A stretch of DNA of 64,000 bases, taken from the NCBI GenBank assembly GCA_020081605.1, contig JAHREC010000016.1, positions 868,001 to 932,000 on the forward strand. The letters are read 5' to 3'. The notes below the pieces were generated by a model. The model was given only the letters and a program-made list of their open reading frames with translations. It was not told where the DNA came from and ran no database searches. Below, piece after piece: positions 24,737-35,133 of this stretch (the first letter of the stretch is position 1; every line of letters begins with the position of its first letter). A program made the position numbers and the translations under genes. The DNA is from Albifimbria verrucaria (Eukaryota > Ascomycota > Sordariomycetes > Hypocreales > Stachybotryaceae).

Positions 24737-25946
24737 ACTATTCAGGTCACTGCCAAACCAGTAGATGGAATGATGATGGAAGTAAGCATCTCGACCAGTA
24801 AAAGTGTCTAGTACTTCAAGTAGGTAATTACCTTGGTAAACAATTAGATACACAAAGGGCCTCTCTACAAGGTAATTCTTGTATGTGTCTGGGGATGGAC
24901 AGGAGCCTATTATCTCATGTTAAAAATGGTTTAGTTCTCTTGCCAACTTATCTTGTTAGTATTGTCATCTGAAATGTAACAGACTACCACCTTGCTAGTC
25001 ACCTCCCATTTTGTCCAACATTTTATCTAACATTTTACCCATTAAATTGTCACCTACCATTACAATTTTCACCTTCTAATTTAAGCAGTCGGCGACAGCT
25101 TCGGGCACCCAAAGATTATGGATATGCCCAGAATGTGACTGGAGTGGTAATGGTGGGCGTGGTTGGGGGTGGTAGGGGAGTGGGCATTAGGGGACGGATA
25201 TGGAACTTCGGTCCAGAGCCTGATGAGAGTAGCATAGCCCAAGTGGCCTACCATTCGGTGCCACCACCAAATGGTTGGATGTCAAGGGCCAAAGTTGCCT
25301 CTTGCCTGCATATTCAATTATCCACCCTGTCAGGGAAAACGTGCTGGAGTCATACTGGCAGAGCTTGGGCATGTATAGTTAAGGCTGGCAACCTCGTCTA
25401 CCCACATTGTATCCTTCGCCACAATCCCACATGATACTGTTACAATCGTTTACGTTATATATTTGACTTGATGGAAATTCACGCAAAGCAAAGCTTGGCA
25501 GCTAGCCTGCCGGACGCTGAAGCAGACTCAACCAGCCCAAGATATCGTAGCATGCAACCCCACAGCTGCACAAGGACACAAGAGAACCAGTTGACGAAGA
25601 ACCAATTTTCATAGAAATAGTTGCATCACACACTTGATACCCTACTTCTGTATCGGTTTTGCAACTAATATAAGGCTGTAACGGCCCGGGTGTATGCTGC
25701 AGATAGGAGAGTGTGTGCGCCACAGTAATACCAGCTGATTTGGCGTGTAGTTGCATAACTGGGATGCCATCTTCGCTGGATTTAGGTCGCGTGATTCGGG
25801 GGTTTCGAATCTACTGTGATCTGCACCTCTTTGTCAGATATACGCAGCAGCTAGGTCAGACAGCTCTGTGCCAGCCCCTTCTAGGAAGCGTATTCCACAC
25901 TGTTGCTTCCTCTCTTAACCAAGGTTTGGCAATTGCAGCTATTACT
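24737..25946. other. Intergenic between P450B and P450C
   Basis: AT-rich, with low-complexity direct repeats of an ACATTTTA-like motif near 25018-25045 and a G-rich stretch at 25150-25200. No motif-bearing gene. Frames at 25135-25434 and 25187-25372 oppose each other. Confidence 0.45.
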
Positions 25947-27817
25947 ATGGATCTATTCACTCTCATTTCCGTATTGCGTATCACAGTTATCACCATAGGT
26001 GTTTACCGTCTCGTGGACGAGACTTTCTCATCATGGATTGGAACCACATCTTTACGGGTTTCCGTGGCTACATTCCTTCCCTTAACAGTCGCATTTACTC
26101 TTAACTATCGACTTGCCATCTTCGGTTACTATCAGGACAGAATGAACCAAAGACAGAAAGATAAGAACCTTCCCCAAAATGTCCAGAGTTACTTCCATTC
26201 ATGGGAAATGCCATACACTCCCTGTGGAATCAACCAGCCTTTCTCAAGAAAGTAGGGTATGCATGTAAGAGAAAAATCATATGTATGCTCTACCGCTCAT
26301 AGCTTTCTAGGTACCATGGTGGCAAGTTGGTCACTGCTAGATTCGGCTTGTTTTGGCACGAGTTATACGTGTTTCAAGACAGAAAGACTGTTAGGAAACT
26401 TACCCAAGAGAAAAATATCTCAACTCCTATCACCTGGTATACTCATGCTTGTGCAGAACCACCTAACCCCTCACCTAAGCTGCTTTCACTATGCGGACAG
26501 GATCACTTCCATCCTCCTAGCCTCTTACGTGTTGGCTACACCATTGCACTCACCGGCCAACTCGCAAGAAACACAATTAGTGATTTTCTGTCTGCCTTAC
26601 TATCGGGATTGAGCGCATTAGTGCACACAGAGTCGCAATGGACTCTTGCTGGCGATTTTGTGAGCGTTTTTCAGAATATCGTAATTGTCTCCTCGGTCGA
26701 GGCCCTTTTGGCACCGATTTTTCGAAGCACGTACCAAGCATCTTGGAGAGCCTACGGCAGTTGTTAATCGCAAACCCGCTGGAGTCTTCCGTCTCTCGTC
26801 GAATACCATCAGACCTTCATGAACAGGTCCGAGTTTGGCATGCTTTTTGTCAAACAGACATTGACAATGAAAAAGGCCAGTGGGTTACTCAAGGATCCAG
26901 TAAGAGGTTTGGGAATATGAGGCCCAGACACGCCGCTTGGAAGAAGGCAGGCCTTGGAGATAATGATCTCATAGCCATGGACGTTTCACTTGTAACAGCG
27001 TAAGACCCTTTTCTCCTCTTGAGCCTCTTGCGAGTACTGAAACTACTAGCCTTTCAAATTCGATCAGCTCTATTGGCCTGACGATGATAGTACACATTTT
27101 TACAGATACTGGACTCCGAGAACGTCTGAAAGATGAGGTTCAAAAATTGTATGATGAGAGTACTGGTTCTAAGCAGGGCATACGATACTCTTCCAAAGCT
27201 CCACTTCTTTCGTCGGTTCTAGCAGAGACCCTTCGCTTACATGCCAACTCACTTCTAGCATTTAGCCCAACCAGCTCCGATGTAATGTTGGGGAGTGGGT
27301 GTTTCCTTCAGGCAAATTAGGTGTCCTTGACACTCGACTGCTACATATGGATGAAAGTTTCTGGAACACTAAGAATGGTCTACACCCTCTCAGTACATTT
27401 TGGGCTGAGAGATTCATAGTAGATCCTAGTGACGCAGCCAGCGGCCCTGTTCGATTTGAATGTCGAAAGGGTCAACATCGGAAGCCAAGGTCAAATCTAA
27501 AAAAACGGACAAACTTGCATACTCAGTTGAAGGTCTTGAGGGTGCTTGGCTTCCATATGGAGGTAGGCCATTCTCAACCCTTCCTCGCTGTTAATTTTAG
27601 GCTGTGTTAACATTCAAAAGCAAGTTCTTGTTGTCCAGGACGCAATATCGCTAACAACATACTCTTACGTACCTGCTCTCTTGTCATACAGGATTTTGAC
27701 TTCGAGGTCTTGGCTGGTCATGAGGAAATGTCAGTTCAGAAACTATTTCCTGTGAGAAGAGATGGACTTTTGTCTATTAGAATCAGAAAAAGAAAGGATT
27801 CTGTTGTATCGTACTAG
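25947..27817 (+). CDS. Cytochrome P450 C, paralogue of P450 A
   Basis: The start at 25947 gives a hydrophobic N-terminus and SSWIGTTSLRVSV, then QSYFHSWEMPYTPCG. Intron 26252-26310 joins SRK to YHGGKLVTARFGLFWHELY. ExxR is AETLRLH near 27222. MDESFWNTKNGLHPLSTFWA and EGLEGAWLPYG match P450A segment by segment. The heme loop is hidden by an intron (27563-27620); splicing gives PYG-ASSCCPGRN with the cysteine ligand present, so the enzyme need not be dead. The frame slips by -1 at T run 26719-26723, at G run 27290-27293 and near the A run at about 27490. The C-terminus is SIRIRKRKDSVVSY. The substrate is unknown. Confidence 0.75.
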
Positions 27818-29360
27818 TATCAAGAAAAGTTTGCTACGACTTCTTTTGAGAATAAGCTCATGTTGTTGGGGAAAACTGTAGGGAGTGTTTTCCAGGTTTC
27901 TGTTTGAATGAAAACGTCGCAAACACACTTTACATGTGTCTGTCCATGCTATCTTGTAAAAGATGCCTAGGATATCGTTGCCATCGCCAATAATATCATG
28001 ATCATAACTACAGCAGCCAAGCGCTTCGCCAACTTTGGTTCCCTCAGCAAGCAAACTAGCTACAAGCGTTATTTCAGGTTTTCTAGATGCCACAATTACC
28101 CAAAGTATGTCACTCGCTCGGATTTTCAATAGGAGAAATGTGTAGACCAGGTTCAAGGACTGAAGAACCCACAATTACAGTAGTCTACTCCGTAGAGAAG
28201 CTGATACTAAAACCCCTCGTATAGAATTCTTCTCTCCCACGGCCCGACCATATGGATAACTTTTCGGCACTGATGAACCATGAGGATTTACCTTTGAAAT
28301 GGGCTTCAACCATGGAAGTAATTATTGGAAGAAAAATTTCCTGGAACGATGAATCAGCGTCCATCTGCCAGCAGACAAAGTTAGGTCTCGCACACGACTT
28401 ATGAAGTTACAAATTGATCCCTAGCAGACAACCTTACCTTCTTCCCCTGCACAACCATTTTATTGGCGGCAATACCCTCAATGACCGGTTCATCGTATGA
28501 CCTGAACACTGCAGTAAGCAGGAAACCCTGATCAACGTGAGGCTTCGGATTATGATGTAGACTGATCTATGGATGTGAGGTACGGTTGGGAGTCATTCTG
28601 GGGTTGTGTGCGCACATACCCAAGCCATACATGCACCCGAAAAGGGAATGGAAGGATCCGCAGCAGTACACAATCCTTCAAAGGCGGACCGCATCACTAG
28701 TAGAAGAGGCAAAGCACGTAAAAGGGACTGCATCAGAAGTCACGTCAGGTTGGGACCAGGCCGACACTTGACGAACAAATCGTGGATGGTTCCACTCAAA
28801 ACTATGACGGAAGATACGACTTACATCTTAGCTTCTTATATTATCGTCTTACTAGAAAGGCTAGGGCATATCGATTGTTGCAATATGATCTGGTGATTAG
28901 TCACTTGGCATTTCAAAAGATAATCAACCAGCACAGTTTGGTCAGGAACTACGCTGAGTAAAAGTATGCCGCTTATCCGAACATAAAATAAATTGCAAAG
29001 CAACTTATTGCATCCCCTGAGACCACAGGGGTTCTATATGAGGAATATGCACGCACAGAAAAAGGCCCATGCGGTTGTGCAACCAAGAGAGTTATACTGA
29101 AATCGCATGAGTTGATGTGCGCTCAAAGGTCTGGACCGCGATTCAAGTCATGAAAGCGCAGAGCCCGCTAACCATCCGTGTAACCGAATGTCCGCAAATG
29201 GAGCAGTTCTTAGAACCACCCTTGCGAAGCATCGCCAAGTTCACCCATTGGCGTATACGAGGAAGAGTTTGAAGGAGCTGGCGCGAGGATCTGGCTCAGG
29301 TGGGCGAAGCAATCACCGGAACTCGAAAGACACAAGTGAACTGGTCACTGTTCACTGGTC
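27818..29360. other. Intergenic, 1.5 kb
   Basis: No supported gene. The minus frame 27743-28174 overlaps the P450C 3' end and has no known motif. The plus frames 28586-28771 and 28606-28896 overlap each other without conserved content. Confidence 0.45.
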
Positions 29361-29377
29361 CCAATAAAGTATAAATA
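29361..29377 (+). promoter_or_regulatory. CCAAT and TATA elements of the secreted protein gene
   Basis: CCAAT at 29361-29365 and GTATAAATA at 29369-29377 are followed by a CT-rich leader with repeated TCATTC motifs before the ATG at 29489. The short spacing of CCAAT to TATA means only the TATA part is a firm call. Confidence 0.5.
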
Positions 29378-29488
29378 CCCAGCTACTCTCCCTACCAGTA
29401 GTCTCTCCATCCATCACTCTCTAGATTCATCATTCACTTCTTCATTCTCATTCAAAGCCCCATAAGCTGCTCCAATAACTCATTCAAT

Positions 29489-30154
29489 ATGTTGTTCTCA
29501 TCAGTCTTCCTCAGCTTCATTGCCAGCGTTTCTGCTGTTGATATCTGGCTCAACTGGAGTGCTACAAACTGCCGCGGCAAGAACAGCATCAAGTGTGCGG
29601 ACCTTAACCCCAACACGTGCTGTTCAGTTCCTGGATCATCTTCCAGCTTTGCCAGCATGGACTTTAGAGAAATTCCATCCAACTGGAGGCTCGAGCTTCG
29701 GGGCTACCGAGGTCCCCAGTGCAAGACGAGAATTGAGACCGTGAGCAGCAATGGCAAGACATCAGTCTGTCTGTCTCATGGGCGATTTGGAGGCGGTGGC
29801 TATGGCTTCCAAAACAAGCGCGCCGTGATCGGTGATGAGAACTGTACAGAAAGCGTTAAGCCATCTGTTGTAGCCTTCGAAGACGGTTCTGAATTCGATC
29901 TCACTCAGTTAGATGATGATTCCCTCCTTGAAATGGTACGTATCTTCTAATTTCAGAGCCAATTTGAACAAGCTTATGCTAACTATGTACTCTTGTAGTA
30001 AGAAGATATCTGTTGCGCCCATCTATTATCCATGTTTACTCTCTTTGTTGAAATACTTTACTAACACTTTTTCCCTTTTAGTGTCAATATTGCTCAAGCC
30101 GACGGAAGTTCTGCTGATGTTCCCAACAAGTTCCAGGCACACAAAATGAAGTAG
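29489..30154 (+). CDS. Secreted cysteine-rich protein (about 165-175 aa)
   Basis: Residues 1-16 (MLFSSVFLSFIASVSA) form a signal peptide. The mature part starts VDIWLNWSATNCRGKNS and has paired cysteines (KCADLNPNTCCSVP, QCKTR, VCLSHG, NCTES), an N-glycosylation site in NWS and another in NCTES, and a glycine patch FGGGGYGF. An acidic stretch, EDGSEFDLTQLDDDSLLEM, precedes the first intron (donor GTACGT at 29937, branch TGCTAAC, acceptor CTTGTAG at about 30000). A second intron ends CCCTTTTAG near 30081, and the last exon gives VNIAQADGSSADVPNKFQ and a stop at 30152-30154. The middle exon's frame is not fully resolved. I recognise no family; an effector or secreted structural role is inference. 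Confidence 0.6.
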
Positions 30155-31023
30155 GGATTTCATTTAGCCTAGAGCCTAGGGTGGTTGGGGAGTTAAAAAG
30201 CATGCTGCGCCAACTATTTTCTATTTCTCCTTGGTTCTTGATGGACAATAGAATTTTACTATTCTGGGCATATACTGCAATTGGGGTGTCGGATGTTATT
30301 CACTTCTTGCTGATCGTCAACTGATACAGCTGGCGATTAATTAGTTACTCAATTCAATTAGTTTCAAGTTTTTATCAGCTTGAACCTCTACCTACAGTTT
30401 TCCCAAATTTCTTTCGTAAATATCATCAATGCGGTTATATTTCATGAAGGATTGAATGCTCAGAGCCCTAAATCAGTTGTCAAGCCAATATGTTTCTAGA
30501 GTGTAGAACCCAAAGTAAATGGATGTGTTCTCACATCCTCCGGGGTTGATAAGCCAACCAAGGATCCATTCCTGCCAAGACCAGTTGTGAAGCATTCCAT
30601 TTTCCACATCGACGGATCCTTGTGTATTGTTTTCAAGTCCGGGTTCTAGAGTGGCTTAGTAATAGTATGAGGTTGATGGCCGTACGAGGCATGGCTGGGT
30701 ATTTGGGTACCAGCATCTAATAAGTCCCCGTAAGCTTTGCTTTGGATGTAGGTCGTGGAGCAACTCAGAATACAGCAGAGAGGTAAGTTTATGTAGCCTC
30801 TGCGTTTGATGACAACACCTTGCGTGACTAGGAAGGAAACAAGCTTAGCATGACCCGACGGCTCGCCGCAAGTATAGGGCCGATTTCAAAGAAATTAGGG
30901 ATAAATCCTACATCTCCTGTACTTTAATCATCAACTAACAGCAGCTGGAAAACTTCGGTGTCGCATCTAGGTATAGCTATGGCTATGAAGGAACAGTATG
31001 ATAATAGATGGAGGCGCCATATT
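30155..31023. other. Intergenic
   Basis: No open frame of interest and no RNA gene recognised. It includes the 3' flanks of the secreted protein gene and of the NLR fragment. Confidence 0.5.
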
Positions 31024-32083
31024 TCACCAGGCAATGGATCGATTCAGTTGAGATAAGCAGTGTTGCAAAAGAAAGTAGTTTTGCATGCATATCATTATGC
31101 TATCTTTGTGGATTAGGCGGGAGAGTAAGCTCCTCGATTCAAACCAACCTTCGTAACCGTCAGGGCAGCACCTGTCGCGCGAAACCTCACTTAGAAAGTA
31201 GGAGTCGTCGTGCATGTCGGCAGAAAGACACTCCATGCCCAACTCCTTCTGGGCTGTCGCTTTACAAAATGTGTTTGAAATTGCTTGTGATCTTGAGTCC
31301 TCAACTGCTACGTCCTCGATTGTTGGACCCATCAGCGGAGTGATTTCTTCTTTGATCGTAGTCGCCCACAACTCAAGCTCGGTTTGGTATCGCCTGATAT
31401 CTTCGTCACTCATGACAGAGATTAATTGGCCAATATAGGACTTTTGGAAAATCTCAGGATTTGGTGACAGATCTTAACGATCACAGTGAGATATTCGCAG
31501 AAATGTGCTTGGAGAGGTTTTGAATCTGAATATAGCAAGGCCAGTTGCTTGTAGCGAGGCGCTGCCCGTCCAGCATTCATGAACAAAATTGAGAGTTTTT
31601 CCAAATACGCCGAATGTTGCACTATCAACTACACAAGTGCTTAGTTTTGCTCCTCTCTTATCTTGAATGACTGCTTTGAGGCACCAAGGACTGCAGCAGC
31701 GCTTCGATTCAAATATGTGTTGTACGTACCATTAGTGAGGTTTCCACTAACGCCCAAACCTCACAGGCAATCAAACTATGCGATTCGCCGACTATTGTTT
31801 CGCCCAAGCCAGCGTACTGTTGGATTGCCTCAAGCACATTTGCTAGGCGAGGTCCAACGCATCGTGCTTGAAGACCATTTTGTGGTCGTGAAGCGTCGCT
31901 GTCAATACTGGTCATCAGACGCATAACATCGCTCGTTTGGGGAGGATGCTCGAGTGCCTCGGAGCACTGTTTTCGAAACGTCAATTTCTGTTCGCTTGTT
32001 AAATCAGCTTCAAACTCGGATACAGCGTGTGACAACCGGACATCGGCCCCCAGCTGGCCCGAGCTCAACGGCGTGAGAGACAT
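31024..32083 (-). pseudogene. Truncated fungal NLR/STAND N-terminal region (DUF7708-like), no NACHT
   Basis: The start at 32083 gives VGPRLANVLEAIQQYAGLGETIVGE and a helical stretch ending VWALVETSLM. An intron (donor GTACGT) leads to YLEKLSILFMNAGRAAPRYKQL, then HFCEYLTVIVKICHQILRF. After a -1 slip in a T run (plus A run 31448-31451) it continues QTELELWATTIKEEITPLM. This order matches the N-terminal DUF7708-type domain found before NACHT and repeat domains in fungal STAND proteins. A stop at 31024 follows, with no P-loop below it. It could be a decayed NLR, or a stand-alone N-terminal domain of the kind that can partner with NLRs. Confidence 0.55.
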
Positions 32084-33639
32084 TAAATATTTTGTGAAAA
32101 TAATCGTAGGATTTGGTTAGTTTCCAAGGTCCCTCTCAGCCAACCCTGCCGTCCATGAAGCAAGCCTTTTCCACTAGAGCAGAAGGCAGCAGAAGAGAAT
32201 TAAGATGTAATGGCATGAAGATGAAGGTTATGGGGATTCAGTTGAAGATGTAGGGGCCGTGCTCCCTGCTCCGGCCAATTGCAAGGCAGGTACCTTGAAG
32301 CTGTCGCACAGCCACGCATGTTACGCAGACGGCTCTTCTAAGTCTTTCAATTGGCCAGGAAACGAAGCATGCTTTAGCAAGGTTGTAGGCTGCCATATTT
32401 CATCAACAGTCAAGATGCTTTGCATTCGTATTGCGTTGAGCACATGAAGTGCATGGTATGCGCGAGGTCTTGCTTCGCGTATTACAGATTTAATAAACGC
32501 CCGTGTCAATGATGTGATACGTAGAGTAGTGGCACGCGGAAGGATGAAGCCCAATCACGGAAACGTCTTGCTACTTTCTACCGATTATGAAATGAGTGGA
32601 CGTCAAATACCTGAGATGTAGTTTGGGTCTGCCGCCTCAAAGAACTTATTCCATACTAGCCATATTCATCGAATAAATAAGCATTGAATGTTCAATGTGA
32701 TCCTCTCAGATTGGGGATCTGGAGTAACTTTCGTATCATGAAATGCCAGCATTGATAAACCACTCAGTCCATTCATTGGGATAACACATTCCCATTTTCC
32801 AGGTAACAGGGCCTGTTGGGATTAGTAATGAATAATTGTTTCCAACCATTTGCGTCTGAGCTTCTGGGGTATGGATGCAGTTTGTGCATCCTGTGGTGGC
32901 TTGGTGGTGTGTGTAAATGACAACAATGTATTGTTCGTATGCTGTATTCATATGGAACAAGTGGCCTATTCTCTACCGTAGCCCAATCCATAAATTATGT
33001 ATAAGACAAGATAATAAACTGTGTACACACACGCGGACGTTGGAATCACCACCTGCCACATGGGTTAAGGTGTGGGAAGGACATCATATAAACGTTATCC
33101 ATCTTGTATACAACGCATATTTCAGAACAATTACTTCCACGCTTCATACTTCTTAAATGTGGCAGGTGTCTGACCATGTATTCATCCCTATTGCGTCTTA
33201 GTCAACGTGCCAATATATGCCGTAACGTATACGTCTCCCCTGCTGGCCTGACATGTAAGTCTTTGTAAAAGAGGGGACACTGCAGCTTACATGGCCAGCT
33301 AATTGGCCAGCCATATGAAATGTTACTATATGTTTCCTGATCTTAACTACACCAGCCGTCTTCCATACTATAGCACATGCGCTTATAACGGAGACGTATC
33401 GAATGGTGATGCGACAGGGCCGAGGTCCTTCTACCACATGCTTCATCCACCTGAGGCCATGAATGCTTTATGCCTTCAATCACTTAGACAGATGCTCTCA
33501 AGGAGTATTAAGCTCGACGGAGTATACACACTGCAATAATTCAGGCATTGGCTACAAGACACATGATTCTTCCATTGAAATCACAGCTCTCAAGGCCTCT
33601 CTTACAGAGGAAACAAAACCACCTCGCTAGCAACCTCAA
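32084..33639. other. Intergenic, 1.5 kb
   Basis: Short overlapping frames (32259-32447, 32321-32554, 32736-32991, 33198-33446, 33303-33539) with no motifs. Nothing else seen. Confidence 0.5.
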
Positions 33640-34462
33640 TCAACCAGCGTTGGACAGCCATCCTCCATCCACATGGTAGAGCGCTCCCGTAACAAATGAG
33701 GCCTGCTCACTCAACAGGAACAGCACTACCTCCGCGACCTCCTCCGCTTTGCCCTGGCGCTGAATGGCCGTAGGCTCGTTAAAGGGCGCGTCCGCAGGAC
33801 GGTTCATCTGCTCAAACGCACGCTGCATCATGGGCGTGTAGATTGCGCCTGGAGCCACGGCATTGATGCGAATGTTTCGCTTGCCGTACTCCTTGGCCGC
33901 GGCACGGTGAGACCCAGCACACCGTGCTTGCTGGCGCCATAGGCGGCATGTTGAGGCATAGCTGTGTTTTTGTATCAGTGAGAAGGTTCTTTTTCAAATG
34001 AGATGTATGGGTCATACCGTTTGTGCTGTGAATTGATCCCATGTTCACAATGGACCCGCCATCAGTGATTTGGCGCAGCTCCGCTCGCAGACAGTACATG
34101 CATCCCGTCAGGTTGATACCGATGAGGCGGTCCCACTCCTCATCCAAGATATCCTCGGTGATGCCAACCAGCTTCTGGTGGCTAATAACTCCTGCGATAT
34201 TAGCCGCGCCATTCAGACGCCCAAACTTCTCGACCACGGAGGCGATCCAGTCGTTCACCTCCTTGCTCTTCGAGACGTCCACCTTGGAGGTCATGAAGGT
34301 GGCATTCTTCTCCTCGAAGAACTTCCTGGTCTCCTCGAGTGCGACTTCATCATAATCCGCAATGCAGACAATGCCGCCGCGCTCAACAATGAGCTTGGCC
34401 GTGGCGAGGCCAATGCCACTGGCGCCGCCAGTGACGGCAATGACCTTATCCTTGAGAGACAT
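33640..34462 (-). CDS. Short-chain dehydrogenase/reductase (SDR)
   Basis: An NAD(P)(H)-dependent oxidoreductase of classical SDR type, about 255 residues. The start at 34462 (MSLKDKVIAVTGGASGIG) puts the TGxxxGxG cofactor motif near residue 11. Next come CIADYD (acidic residue after beta-2, favouring NAD), an ANIAG segment (family NNAG), the catalytic Ser in GSIHSTNG, and YGASKHG, the YxxxK motif, after an intron at about 33962-34015. The C-terminal part has NAVAPG-type sequence, IYTPMMQRAFEQ and SFVTGALYHVDGGW. A -1 slip at 33906-33907 joins GLT to RAAAKEYG. An upstream ATG at 34486 adds only a poly-valine start, so I prefer 34462. The substrate is unknown. Confidence 0.85.
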
Positions 34463-35133
34463 CACAACAACAACAACTGAAATCAATCGAAATGAGAGAC
34501 TTACAGAAACAAGAAGTGGAATTAAGATTGAAGTTATTCCCTACCTTTTATAGCCCGAAGCCCATAACGTTGGGGCTGATGTCTGGACAGAAGGGCCGTC
34601 TGTACCCAGGGCCGTCTCCCCGCAGGCTAATGCATCCGAAGAGGGTTCGAGCAAATCCGGCTGAAAGGGATGTGTGAGTCCGCCCTCATGGCTCCGAGCC
34701 TGCTCTTCGGGGTAGATTGTCAGCTGAGATGGACAAATATCCAGCCGAGCGACTTTGTTGCATTGCGAGATATTGAGCTTCATGAGGGCGATTCGGGGTC
34801 CAATTCACTAGCACTTTCTGGGACGTGTAGAACCAATAGCATCGTGGTGCACGGACAGTCACATATGACAGACTTGTACTCTGTATTTTGATCTCCAACA
34901 TGAGATATACAGTAAACTCGGGAAAGAAGTAAAGAAAGGTACGGGAGAATAGATGTTGACACGTATGAAACGGCTCGGCCTTTGTAAGATTGCGAGGAGC
35001 AACGTGGCTGTTCTGCACGTTCCATCACAGGAGATCAATGCCTTCTGCCCGAAGTAAATCACATGCAATGCAATCATAGCAAAAACCCTGACAATTATGT
35101 AAATTACTATATACGTCTTTAGACCCGGCATCA
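34463..35133. other. Intergenic between SDR and siderophore acetyltransferase
   Basis: Overlapping short frames on both strands without motifs. This is the SDR promoter side and the acetyltransferase 3' flank. Confidence 0.5.

Noticed and set aside
27540..27700. P450C judged heme-less, as the frame after PYG has no cysteine ligand
   Set aside because: A 58-nt intron (27563-27620) restores ASSCCPGR, so the motif is present.
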